In this document: positions 44,467 to 53,070 of the stretch, piece after piece
Layout of the letters: each line of letters opens with the position of its first letter
Numbering within the stretch: position 1 is the first letter of the stretch
Assembly: GCA_963753165.1 (NCBI GenBank)
Contig: CAVWBP010000009.1
Span: forward strand, 186,001 to 250,000
Direction of reading: 5' to 3'
DNA length: 64,000 bases
Source of the DNA: JAKLQR01 sp963753165
GTDB taxonomy: Bacteria > Nitrospirota > Thermodesulfovibrionia > Thermodesulfovibrionales > SM23-35
Translations under genes and position numbers: made by a program
Notes under the pieces: generated by a model
Seen by the model: only the letters and a program-made list of their open reading frames with translations
Databases searched by the model: none
What the model was told of the DNA's origin: nothing

Positions 44467-45321
44467 ATGAAGATCCTTGTTGCAAAGACGGCCGGATTCT
44501 GTTTCGGAGTGAAGCGTGCGATTGATATAGCATTTCAGATCGCACAGGAGAAACGGAAGGGGGTGTATACCTTCGGTCCCATTATCCATAACCCCCAGGT
44601 TGTGGAGAGGCTCAGGAAGAAAGGGATAGTGCCGATAGATTCCATTGAGGCGAAAAGAGACATCAGGGCTTTGATAATACGGACCCATGGCATCCCTCTC
44701 GAAATATCTCAGGAGATAGTCTCACGGGGCTATGAAATAATTGATGCGACCTGTCCATTTGTAAAAAAGGCGCAGTATTATGCTAAACTCCTTAGTAAAG
44801 AGGGGTATCAGGTCGTAATCCTAGGGGAGAAAAACCATCCGGAGGTGCAGAGTCTTATGAGTTATGCAGGGAGTGATGCCGTTATCGTTAACGGAAAGAC
44901 ACCCCTCCCGAAACTGAAACGCAAGATCGGTGTTGTTGTCCAGACGACGCAACCTTTGGAAGCCTTAAAAAATGTTCTTTCCAGCACCCTGAAACTTGCA
45001 AAAGAGATCAAGGTATATAATACAATATGTAATTCGACGGCCCTCCGGTTGAACGAGACGGAAAGAATGGCCGGAAAAGTTGATGTGATGGTTGTCGTGG
45101 GCGGGAAAAACAGTGCGAATACAACACAGCTCACGAGATTATGTGAATCTCTTGCTGTGCCGACATATCATATAGAGACTGCATCCGAAATAAGAAAAGC
45201 ATGGGTCAGGGAACGCAAAAGCAATCGGTATTACCGCAGGGGCCTCAACTCCTGCATGGATCATTACAGATGTCGAAAAAAGAATGAGAGATATAGGAGG
45301 ATAATGGCTGAGTGGAACTGA
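44467..45321 (+). CDS. ispH: 4-hydroxy-3-methylbut-2-enyl diphosphate reductase, C-terminus frameshifted
   Basis: Last step of the MEP isoprenoid pathway, a [4Fe-4S] enzyme. Cluster cysteines: Cys12 (AGFCFGVKRA), DATCPFVKKA and NTICNSTALR. Substrate histidines are in IIHNPQVV, THGIP and KNHPEVQ. After ETASEIRKAWVR the open frame changes to a basic sequence ending at 45321, while the family C-terminus (GNAKAIGITAGASTPAWIIT, ending DIGG) continues in another frame to TAA at 45302-45304. A small indel near 45208 accounts for it. As IspH is normally essential, a sequence error is the likelier cause. Confidence 0.92.
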   Translation: MKILVAKTAGFCFGVKRAIDIAFQIAQEKRKGVYTFGPIIHNPQVVERLRKKGIVPIDSIEAKRDIRALIIRTHGIPLEISQEIVSRGYEIIDATCPFVKKAQYYAKLLSKEGYQVVILGEKNHPEVQSLMSYAGSDAVIVNGKTPLPKLKRKIGVVVQTTQPLEALKNVLSSTLKLAKEIKVYNTICNSTALRLNETERMAGKVDVMVVVGGKNSANTTQLTRLCESLAVPTYHIETASEIRKAWVRERKSNRYYRRGLNSCMDHYRCRKKNERYRRIMAEWN

Positions 45322-46898
45322 AGAACGATGAAATGGAAAAACTCTATGCTGAGACCTTTCACAGCATAGAAGAAGGAACCATACTGAAAGGAAAGGTGGT
45401 GTCTGTAAGGCAGGACGGGGTGATCGTGGACATCGGATACAAATCAGAGGGGTTCATTCCTATAGATGAGTTCTCGGAGGAGGAAGTTGCTCAGCTGGGA
45501 CAGGGCAGTATCGTAGAAGCATACGTCGAAAACATGGAAGACGCTGAAGGCGTGGTAACCCTGTCCAAGGAACGCGCAACCCAAATAAAGGTTTGGGAAA
45601 ACCTTGAGCAGGCTTTACGGGACGGAACTCCTGTCGAAGGGAAGATTATCGGGAAGACAAAAGGCGGATTTTCAGTAGACATCTCCCGTGTGCAGGCATT
45701 CCTTCCCGGCTCACAGGTGGATATCAAACCCCGTAAGGATACTGACAGCCTTGTCGGCAAGAGGATGCTTTTCAGAGTCATCAAACTGAACAACAAACTT
45801 TCCAATGTCATTGTTTCGCGGAGGGCGCTCCTTGAGCAGGAATTGCAGAAGAAAAAGGCTGAAACCCTGGAAAAACTCGCAGAAGGCCAGGTTATGCAGG
45901 GCACCGTCAAGAATATCACGGACTACGGAGTCTTTGTCGACCTCGGAGGGATAGACGGACTGCTTCACATTTCAGATATCTCCTGGGGCAGGATCAGTCA
46001 TCCGTCTGAGTTTTTTGCTGTCGGAGACGAGATTTCAGTCCTGATCCTCAAATACGACGAGGCAAACGAGAAAGTTACCCTGGGATATAAACAGCGGAAG
46101 CCTGACCCATGGTCACTTGTCGATGAAAAATATCCTGTTGGAGAGCGCGTGAATGGCAAGGTTGTGAGCATTACTGACTACGGAGCGTTTATCGAACTCG
46201 AAGAAGGGCTTGAAGGGTTGGTTCATATCTCTGAGATCGACTGGTTGCCGAGGCCTAAACATCCTTCAAAATATCTCTCGGTTGGGGATAGTGTGGAGGC
46301 TATGGTATTAAAGGTGGACAAAGATGAAAGACGCCTTTCCCTGAGTTTGAAGCAGATAAAGCCCAGTCCGTGGGAGCTTGTTTCCGAGCGGTACACAACA
46401 GGGCAAACGATTACCGGGAAGGTAAAGACGATTACCGATTTCGGTGTTTTTGTCGGTCTGCCGGAAGGAGTGGATGCACTTATCCATATTTCTGATCTGT
46501 CCTGGACAAGGCATATCAAGCACCCTTCTGAAGTTTTACGGAAAGGACAGAAGGTTGATGCGGTTATTCTCAACACTGATCCTGCCGCAGAGAAGATGGC
46601 CCTCGGACTGAAACAGCTCATGCCGGACCCCTGGCTGCAGGATATTCCGGAGAGTTTCAAGCTCGGGTCCGAGGCAAAAGGAAAGGTGCTCGCCATCACG
46701 GATTTCGGTATTTTTGTGGAACTCGAAGGCGGAGTGGAAGGACTTGTATATTCATCAGAAATCGTAAAGCCCTCCTCAGGAAAGATCGAGGAATCCCTGA
46801 ACGTCGGCGATGAGATTTACGTGAGAATAATAAAAGTGGATTGTGAAGAAAGAAAAATTGGTCTGAGCATGAAAAACCTGAAAAAGGCAGAGGAGTGA
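45312..46898 (+). CDS. rpsA: 30S ribosomal protein S1
   Basis: RNA-binding ribosomal protein that recruits mRNA. Six S1 domains are visible, the repeated core being NITDYGVFVDLGGIDGLLHI, then SITDYGAFIELEEGLEGLVH and TITDFGVFVGLPEGVDALIH; the last ends with KIGLSMKNLKK. 528 residues. The start is unclear: AGGAGG is followed by ATG 45304, which reads MAEWN and stops; the long frame begins at GTG 45312 or ATG 45333 (MEKLYAETF). A lost base near 45311 would give a normal MAE- start. Confidence 0.94.
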   Translation: MELKNDEMEKLYAETFHSIEEGTILKGKVVSVRQDGVIVDIGYKSEGFIPIDEFSEEEVAQLGQGSIVEAYVENMEDAEGVVTLSKERATQIKVWENLEQALRDGTPVEGKIIGKTKGGFSVDISRVQAFLPGSQVDIKPRKDTDSLVGKRMLFRVIKLNNKLSNVIVSRRALLEQELQKKKAETLEKLAEGQVMQGTVKNITDYGVFVDLGGIDGLLHISDISWGRISHPSEFFAVGDEISVLILKYDEANEKVTLGYKQRKPDPWSLVDEKYPVGERVNGKVVSITDYGAFIELEEGLEGLVHISEIDWLPRPKHPSKYLSVGDSVEAMVLKVDKDERRLSLSLKQIKPSPWELVSERYTTGQTITGKVKTITDFGVFVGLPEGVDALIHISDLSWTRHIKHPSEVLRKGQKVDAVILNTDPAAEKMALGLKQLMPDPWLQDIPESFKLGSEAKGKVLAITDFGIFVELEGGVEGLVYSSEIVKPSSGKIEESLNVGDEIYVRIIKVDCEERKIGLSMKNLKKAEE

Positions 46899-47743
46899 AG
46901 AAGGCATTCTTAATCTTTCTTTTTCTGTTTCTCTTCCTCATCGTTATCAGCCTGATTGTTACGCTCATGCAGAAAAATGTCACTCTCGGGGACAAGATCG
47001 CGCTTCTCCGCGTAGAGGGGCCGATTTTCGATTCAAGAGACACCATTGATGAACTCAAGGGATATGTAAAAGATTCGTCAATCAAGGCTATTGTATTGCG
47101 TGTCGACAGCCCTGGTGGTGCGGTGGCGCCTTCACAGGAGATCTATGAAGAAGTGCGCAAGGCCGTTGTCAAAAAGAAGATCGTAGTGTCCATGGGATCT
47201 GTTGCCGCCTCCGGAGGGTATTACATCGCTGCCCCTGCTTCAAGAATCATTGCAAATCCGGGCACTCTGACGGGATCGATCGGAGTGATTATGGAGATTC
47301 CCAATCTCGAAGGGCTTATGAATAAGATCGGGGTGAAGACAGAAGTGATAAAAAGCGGAAGACACAAGGACATCGCGTCGGTATTCAGGGGCATCGGGAA
47401 AGAGGAGAGGGAGATACTCCAGAATGTGCTCGATAACGTACATGAACAGTTCATTACGGCTGTTGCCGAGGGAAGAAGAATGCTCCGCGATGACATTAAG
47501 AAGATTGCTGACGGCCGGGTCTTTACCGGCGAACAGGCGCTCAAGGCAGGACTTGTCGACGAACTGGGCAACCTTGAGGATGCAATAAAGGCTGCTGCGA
47601 GCCTCGCCGGAATCAAGGGAGAACCTGTAGTAGTTACGAAAAAAGAGAAGCTATCGGTCATCAATCTGCTCCGGGAAGGGGTACCGAAGGAATTGAAAGA
47701 AATCTTCCCAGGCGTAAAACTAAAATATTTATTCGTACCGTAG
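46895..47743 (+). CDS. sppA: Signal peptide peptidase SppA (short type)
   Basis: Inner-membrane serine protease that degrades cleaved signal peptides. One N-terminal membrane span (AFLILFLFLFLIVISLIVTL). The Ser nucleophile is in SMGSVAASGGYYIAAP and the Lys in VIKSGRHKDIAS; LRVDSPGGAV is also typical. 282 residues matches the 36-kDa half-size family. GTG start overlaps the rpsA stop. Confidence 0.93.
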   Translation: MKKAFLIFLFLFLFLIVISLIVTLMQKNVTLGDKIALLRVEGPIFDSRDTIDELKGYVKDSSIKAIVLRVDSPGGAVAPSQEIYEEVRKAVVKKKIVVSMGSVAASGGYYIAAPASRIIANPGTLTGSIGVIMEIPNLEGLMNKIGVKTEVIKSGRHKDIASVFRGIGKEEREILQNVLDNVHEQFITAVAEGRRMLRDDIKKIADGRVFTGEQALKAGLVDELGNLEDAIKAAASLAGIKGEPVVVTKKEKLSVINLLREGVPKELKEIFPGVKLKYLFVP

Positions 47744-47753
47744 GAGGTTATAT

Positions 47754-48032
47754 ATGACCAAGTCAGTCCTCATAGAAAAGGTCTCGGAAAGAGTGGGCAG
47801 TCTCACAAGAAAGCAGACAGAGATTGTTGTAGAGACAGTGTTTGAGAGCATCAAGGAAGCGCTTGTGAAAGGTGAGAAGATCGAGATACGCGGTTTCGGT
47901 AATTTCAAGCCCAAACTCAGGAGACCGAGAAAAGCGAGGAACCCCAAGACGGGCGAACGGGTTGATGTGCCGGGGAAAAAGGTCCTGCATTTCAAGGTAG
48001 GCAAGGCCCTCAGGGAGGCGATGAACTCATAG
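47754..48032 (+). CDS. ihfA: HU/IHF family DNA-bending protein
   Basis: 92 residues with the family pattern: MTKSVLIEKVSERVGSLTRK, IKEALVKGEKIEIRGFGNFK and the DNA-arm RPRKARNPKTGERVDVPGKK. Bends DNA as a dimer. The arm proline and RNPKTG motif do not decide between HU and an IHF subunit; ihfA is a guess from its place after rpsA/sppA (in E. coli ihfB follows rpsA, so ihfB is equally possible). AGGAGG precedes the ATG. Confidence 0.9.
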   Translation: MTKSVLIEKVSERVGSLTRKQTEIVVETVFESIKEALVKGEKIEIRGFGNFKPKLRRPRKARNPKTGERVDVPGKKVLHFKVGKALREAMNS

Positions 48033-48141
48033 TAAGCGGGCACTTCTGCTCATATACCCGGCAGTAGACGATTGTTGTTATTATGATCTGGTGTGTTCCG
48101 GGAAATACCGAAGCAATCGGGAAGAAGCATCCCTCCATAGG

Positions 48142-48296
48142 ATACGGCTCAATTTCCGAATCGAACTAAACTCCCTTTTCTCTATGCAAACCTTTCTCTG
48201 ACTGTAATGGTATTCAACTTTTGAAAGTCGAGCCCTCCGCTTTGTATTCGTCTCTTCGAAGTTGCCTGTGATTTCGATTCAGAAATCGAGCCATAT
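48142..48296. repeat. 155-bp inverted-repeat element, copy B of the CGGCTCAATTyCCGAATCG repeat
   Basis: The left arm ATACGGCTCAATTTCCGAAT (48142-48161, continuing CGAA) pairs with the right arm ending CAGAAATCGAGCCATAT (48280-48296) at about 21 of 24 positions. The left 57 bases recur at 30405-30461. It fills the middle of the 423-base gap between the HU gene and cobA-hemD; I see no gene or clear promoter in the rest of that gap (48033-48141 and 48297-48455). Confidence 0.6.
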
Positions 48297-48455
48297 CCCT
48301 GAGCCCTATTTATTCATCTACTGCCCATCAATCATCGAGCGTATAATTGCACTATATGTGCTTTTTAGATGGAATGGGTTTCCATTCCTGTCAAGACAAG
48401 CTTTGGAGATGATTTATTAGGCCGGAAAGGTTTATGATAAAAGATTCAAAGGGTT

Positions 48456-50057
48456 ATGCAGAGAGAATATAAAATGAAGGGCAAGGTATATTTGGTGGGC
48501 GCGGGGCCCGGTGATATAGGCCTCCTGACCATCAAGGGGCTGAATTGTCTGAAAAATTCGGATGTCGTTGTCTATGACTTCCATCTGAACGCCCAGGTGC
48601 TCAATTATATCGACCATAATGCGGAATTCATCTATGCCGGAAAGCGCGGCGGCCATCATACGATGACACAGGATGAAATCAACAGGACCCTTGTGGAAAG
48701 GGCAAAACAGGGGAAGACGATATGCAGACTGAAAGGCGGTGACCCCTTTGTATTCGGCAGGGGAGGTGAAGAGGCAGAGGCGCTTGCAGAGGAAGGGATA
48801 GAATTCGAAATAGTACCGGGAGTGAGTTCATCAATCGCGGCCCCTGCATATGCCGGCATTCCTCTTACCCACCGGCACCTTTCGTCGTCCTTCGCGGTCG
48901 TGCCCGGATATGAAGATCCTACGAAAAAGGAAAGCGTAATCGACTGGTCGAAGCTTGCAACCGGCGTGGGCACAATCGTTTTCCTTATGGCGGTAAAGAA
49001 CCTTGACCTTATTGTCCGGAAATTAATCGAACACGGACGTCCACCCGACACTCCGGTCGCTGTTATCCGTTGGGGGACAAGACCGAATCAAACCACACTG
49101 GTCGGAACTCTGAACACCATTGCAGCGCTTGTGAAAGAGAAAGACATCAGGCCGCCTGCAGTCACGGTAGTAGGAGAGGTGGTAAGACTCAGGGACTCTC
49201 TGCAATGGTATGAGAAAAAGACCCTTTTCGGCCACCGGATACTGGTGACCAGAGAGCAGAGTGAAGGATTTGAGCCGCTGGCTGAACTCGGTGCAGAGAT
49301 TATTTCATTCCCTACCATAGAGGTTGTCCCTCCTGCAGACTATAAGGATCTCGACAAATCGATCGATGCGATAGAGCAATATACCTGGATTATTTTTACG
49401 AGCAGAAACGGAGTAAAGTATTTCTTCCAGCGCATGTTCGGGAAGGAGAGGGATATCAGGGATATGAAAGGGATCAAAATCTGTGCGATCGGCACGAAGA
49501 CAGCCCAGGAAGTGAAAAAGTTCGGAATACAGGTTGATTTGATCCCGGAAGAATTCCGTGCAGAAGGACTCATTAAGGCATTTATCCCTCCCCTTACCAA
49601 GGGGAGGACCGGGGGGTTGTCTGGCCAACCTTTGAAAGGCATGCGGTTCCTTCTTCCCCGTGCCGAGGTGGCGCGGGAAATTTTTCCGGATAAGGTGAGG
49701 GAACTCGGCGGCAAGATCGATGTGCCTGTGGCATACAGGACCGTCAAACCCGAGTCTCACGGGAAGAGACTCAGACGGTTCCTGAAAGAAGGCAGAATAT
49801 CGATAGCAACATTTACCAGCGCTGCCACATTCAATAATCTGCAGGAGATTATGGGCAAGGATGTTGATCAGCTTCTCAAGGGAGTAACAATTGCCGTCAT
49901 AGGGCCTGTTACCGCGAAGGCGGTGCAGAAGGCGGGGCTGAAGGTCCATATCATGCCGGAAGAAGCCACGATTGAAGCAATGGTTGAGGCGATCATTGCA
50001 TGGGTTAAAAAGCAGAACAAAAAAGTGTCCCGGAAAAGCGTACCCCAGCCTGAATGA
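48456..50057 (+). CDS. cobA-hemD: Uroporphyrinogen-III C-methyltransferase / uroporphyrinogen-III synthase fusion
   Basis: Bifunctional enzyme at the branch to siroheme, cobalamin and heme. Residues 7-245 are the SAM methyltransferase (KVYLVGAGPGDIGLLTIKG, CRLKGGDPFVFGRGGEEAEA, PGVSSSIAAPAYAGIPLTHR, WGTRPNQTT). Residues 255-533 are HemD (HRILVTREQSEG, WIIFTSRNGVKYFF, IGPVTAKAV). The HemD part carries an in-frame insertion, IPPLTKGRTGGLSGQP, encoded by a palindromic repeat at 49583-49630. ATG 48474 (MKGKVYL) is an equally good start. Confidence 0.93.
   Translation: MQREYKMKGKVYLVGAGPGDIGLLTIKGLNCLKNSDVVVYDFHLNAQVLNYIDHNAEFIYAGKRGGHHTMTQDEINRTLVERAKQGKTICRLKGGDPFVFGRGGEEAEALAEEGIEFEIVPGVSSSIAAPAYAGIPLTHRHLSSSFAVVPGYEDPTKKESVIDWSKLATGVGTIVFLMAVKNLDLIVRKLIEHGRPPDTPVAVIRWGTRPNQTTLVGTLNTIAALVKEKDIRPPAVTVVGEVVRLRDSLQWYEKKTLFGHRILVTREQSEGFEPLAELGAEIISFPTIEVVPPADYKDLDKSIDAIEQYTWIIFTSRNGVKYFFQRMFGKERDIRDMKGIKICAIGTKTAQEVKKFGIQVDLIPEEFRAEGLIKAFIPPLTKGRTGGLSGQPLKGMRFLLPRAEVAREIFPDKVRELGGKIDVPVAYRTVKPESHGKRLRRFLKEGRISIATFTSAATFNNLQEIMGKDVDQLLKGVTIAVIGPVTAKAVQKAGLKVHIMPEEATIEAMVEAIIAWVKKQNKKVSRKSVPQPE
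49583..49630 (+). repeat. Palindromic repeat inserted in frame within hemD
   Basis: CCTCCCCTT (49587-49595) and AAGGGGAGG (49599-49607) form a perfect 9-bp stem with loop ACC; the flanks complete a 48-base block encoding about 16 extra residues. The type CCCTCCCCTTACCAAGGGGA is familiar as an intergenic repeat in environmental genomes. Confidence 0.6.
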
Positions 50058-52123
50058 GCTTTTCTGGCTTAGATATCTTCCTCTTTTTTCTTATCAACCA
50101 TGGCCTCCAGAACAGTTTTTTTGATCTTTTCATGCCCTTTATTACCGACAGGTCCTATGTATTCTACCTGCCCGTTTTTTTGTACTTTCTGCTCAGAAAT
50201 AAAAAAGATGCGATTACTGCGCTGGTTCTTGCCTTCGGAGCACTGCTCCTCAACGATTGGTTTTCCTATGAACTGAAGAACATTTTTGAAAGAGTAAGGC
50301 CATGTCATGTTCTGGATCAGGTCAGACTCCTCAAGGGATGCAGCCAATCCTTTGCAATGCCTTCAAATCATGCCTCGAATGCCTTTGCATTTGCTACTCC
50401 TTTCATCGTTCTGCTCAGAGGCCGCGTGCGGTACGCCTTTTATCTGATTGCATTCTTTGTGGCATTGTCCCGGGTATATGTGGGTGTGCATTACCCTTCT
50501 GATATTATTGCAGGGGCATTGTTCGGAGCAGGAATATCCTTTTCAGTAATCGGGCTCTACCGGTGGTCATCGCTGAGGTTCAGAGAGAGACCTTCCACAA
50601 CGATTCTGTATCTTTCTCTTTTTGTGATCAGCCTTTTCCGTATTTATTATATCCTCCACGCCCCTCTTGACCTGGGACCGGACGAAGCCCACTACTGGGA
50701 ATGGTCCCGCAGGCTGGACATCAGCTATTACTCAAAAGGACCGATGATCGCCTATCTGATATTCATCGGCACACAAATTTTTGGAGATCAGGTGATAGGG
50801 ATCAGAATTATGGCGGTCGTTTTTTCTCTGCTCAGCAGTATATTCCTCTATCTGATCGGGAAAAGACTCTACGACGAGAAGGCCGGGGTTATGTCTGCGG
50901 TACTATTCCAGATCATCCCCCTTTTTTCGACCTTTGGAGTGATCTTCACCATAGATTCTCCGTTCATATTTTTCTGGATAGTATCGCTCTATCTCTTCAC
51001 GAGAGCTGCTGACATAGGCAGTTCCCTCAACCCCCCTGAGCAGACAGGGTACGGGGACAGTCCGGGAAAAGAGCGGGGAGGGGAAGTTCTCTCCTGGATA
51101 CTCCTTGGCTTTGCCATCGGTCTCGGCCTTCTCACAAAATATACCATGGCATTCTTTGCGCTCTCCGGCTTTTTGTATCTTCTCACCTCGCGCGAAAAGA
51201 GAGGGCTTTTGCTCACCAGGGGACCTCATCTTGCGTGGATTCTCAGTCTCGTCGTCTTCAGTCCTGTAATTCTCTGGAACATGAATCATGACTGGGTTAC
51301 AATCAGGCATACTGCAGGCCAGGCGCATGTGTCAGAGGGATTTCAGATATCTATCGAAAGTTTCATTGAATTCCTGGGTTCACAGTTCGGCGTGATTACG
51401 CCTCTTCTTCTGGTCTTCATGGCCGTCGCATTGTGGAAGCTCAGAAAAACCCTTGCCGGTGGTTTCCTCCTCTGGTTTTCTTTTCCGGTTGTCGCCTTTT
51501 TTCTTCTGAAAAGTCTGCAGGCAAAAGTCCAGGCGAACTGGGCCCTTCCGGGATTTATCACGGGGGTTATCGCGTTTTCTGCATACGCGTTACAAGGGAT
51601 CCATTTATGGGGGAGAGGCAGGAAAATCCTGCTGTATGCAGCGATTGTCCTGGCATTTGCAGTGACCGCGGTGGCACATTATCCCTCTGTGCTCGGTCTG
51701 CCGGTGAATCTCGACCCCTCGGCGAGGCTCAGGGGCTGGAAGGAGCTGGGAGCCGAGGTCACAAAGGTCCATGAGCAGATGTCTTCATCACATCCTGTGT
51801 TTATCTTCTCTGACAGATATCAGATTGCGAGCGAACTTGCATTCTATGTCCGGGGCAATCCTGTTACCTACTGTGTGAATCTTAACCGGAGGATGAACCA
51901 GTACGACCTGTGGCCGGGATTCGGCAATCTTCTCGGGTATGATGCGATCTTTGTAAGGCAAGATGATGCCGGACTGCCTGAAAAGATTGCCTCGGCATTC
52001 AGCAGAGTTGAGAAAAAGGTTTTTACCGCTTATACTAAACAACGGGTAAAAATCAGGGACTATTCCCTGTATCTGTGTTATGATTTCAAAGGACTGCAGA
52101 AGGAGAACCCCGGGAGATTTTGA
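50054..52123 (+). CDS. PAP2 phosphatase fused to a GT39 (ArnT-like) glycosyltransferase
   Basis: 689 residues in one frame. Residues 1-185 form a PAP2 lipid phosphatase: KNIFERVRP (motif 1), PSNHASNAFAFA (motif 2) and SRVYVGVHYPSDIIAG (motif 3). Residues 195-689 are a multi-span GT39 transferase with DLGPDEAHYWEWSRRLDISY, the acidic loop expected for polyprenyl-phosphate sugar donors, and YSKGPMIAYLIF. The linker/loop near residue 320-345 (NPPEQTGYGDSPGKERGG) looks like repeat-derived sequence. Overlaps cobA-hemD by 4 bases and the next gene by one base. Probably removes a phosphate from a lipid and glycosylates on the periplasmic face. Confidence 0.85.
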   Translation: MSFSGLDIFLFFLINHGLQNSFFDLFMPFITDRSYVFYLPVFLYFLLRNKKDAITALVLAFGALLLNDWFSYELKNIFERVRPCHVLDQVRLLKGCSQSFAMPSNHASNAFAFATPFIVLLRGRVRYAFYLIAFFVALSRVYVGVHYPSDIIAGALFGAGISFSVIGLYRWSSLRFRERPSTTILYLSLFVISLFRIYYILHAPLDLGPDEAHYWEWSRRLDISYYSKGPMIAYLIFIGTQIFGDQVIGIRIMAVVFSLLSSIFLYLIGKRLYDEKAGVMSAVLFQIIPLFSTFGVIFTIDSPFIFFWIVSLYLFTRAADIGSSLNPPEQTGYGDSPGKERGGEVLSWILLGFAIGLGLLTKYTMAFFALSGFLYLLTSREKRGLLLTRGPHLAWILSLVVFSPVILWNMNHDWVTIRHTAGQAHVSEGFQISIESFIEFLGSQFGVITPLLLVFMAVALWKLRKTLAGGFLLWFSFPVVAFFLLKSLQAKVQANWALPGFITGVIAFSAYALQGIHLWGRGRKILLYAAIVLAFAVTAVAHYPSVLGLPVNLDPSARLRGWKELGAEVTKVHEQMSSSHPVFIFSDRYQIASELAFYVRGNPVTYCVNLNRRMNQYDLWPGFGNLLGYDAIFVRQDDAGLPEKIASAFSRVEKKVFTAYTKQRVKIRDYSLYLCYDFKGLQKENPGRF

Positions 52124-53070
52124 TGACACTTTCAGTTGTGATACCTGTGTATAATGAAGAGGAGAACGTTCAGCTGCTCCATGAGCAGCTGAAAAGTGTC
52201 CTTGACACCTTAAACACGGAATATGAACTTATCCTGGTTGATGACGGAAGTTCCGACAGGACGCTTTCTCTGCTCGAAGAGATTCAGCGGCAGGATACCA
52301 ATGTGCTGGTCCTCAGCCTGAGACGAAATTTTGGACAGACCGCGGCGTTTGCTGCAGGGTTTGATTTTGCACAGGGAGATGTCGTGGTAACGATGGACGG
52401 GGATCTGCAGAATGACCCGTCTGATATACCGAAGCTCATTGAGTTGATCAAAGACAATGACCTGGTGAGCGGGTGGAGAAAGAATAGAAAAGACCCTTTT
52501 CTTTCGAGGAGGCTCCCTTCTATTCTCGCGAACTGGCTGATCAGTAATGTCACCGGCGTTAAGCTCCATGATTACGGATGTTCGCTCAAAGCATACCGGA
52601 GGGAAGTCATCAAGAACCTGAAGTTGTATGGAGAAATGCACAGATTTATCCCGGCAGTTGCAAGCTGGTACGGAGTCAGGATAGCTGAAGTCGAGACAAC
52701 GCACCATCCACGGCTGCACGGGAAATCGAAGTATGGCATTTCGCGTACAGTAAAGGTGGTGCTTGATCTCATAACCGTGAAGTTTCTCCAGAGTTTTTCA
52801 ACAAAGCCTATTCAGTTCTTCGGACCGGTCGGCGTCCTGAGCGGTTTCCTCGGGTTCCTCATCCTGTTCTATCTGACGTTTGATAAATTATTCTTTGGTC
52901 ATGATATCGGGGGGAGGCCGTTGCTTCTTCTTGGCGCCCTTTTGATTATTGTCGGCATACAGCTCATCGGCATGGGCCTCCTTGGAGAGATGCTCGTGAG
53001 GGTTTACCACGAAAGTCAAAGAAAACCCATTTATGTGATTAAGAAGATCCTTGGCCCTGAAAGCAAATAA
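52123..53070 (+). CDS. GT2 polyprenyl-phosphate glycosyltransferase (ArnC/DPM1-like)
   Basis: Transfers a sugar from a nucleotide donor to undecaprenyl phosphate on the cytoplasmic side. GT-A domain at residues 1-230: SVVIPVYNEEENVQLLHEQL, LVDDGSSDRT, TMDGDLQNDPSDIPKLI, HHPRLHGKSKYGISR; two C-terminal membrane spans (FFGPVGVLSGFLGFLILF and LLLLGALLIIVGIQLIGMG). ATG 52123 overlaps the stop of the PAP2-GT39 gene, so the two are coupled; the product is the likely donor for that GT39 enzyme. Confidence 0.92.
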   Translation: MTLSVVIPVYNEEENVQLLHEQLKSVLDTLNTEYELILVDDGSSDRTLSLLEEIQRQDTNVLVLSLRRNFGQTAAFAAGFDFAQGDVVVTMDGDLQNDPSDIPKLIELIKDNDLVSGWRKNRKDPFLSRRLPSILANWLISNVTGVKLHDYGCSLKAYRREVIKNLKLYGEMHRFIPAVASWYGVRIAEVETTHHPRLHGKSKYGISRTVKVVLDLITVKFLQSFSTKPIQFFGPVGVLSGFLGFLILFYLTFDKLFFGHDIGGRPLLLLGALLIIVGIQLIGMGLLGEMLVRVYHESQRKPIYVIKKILGPESK

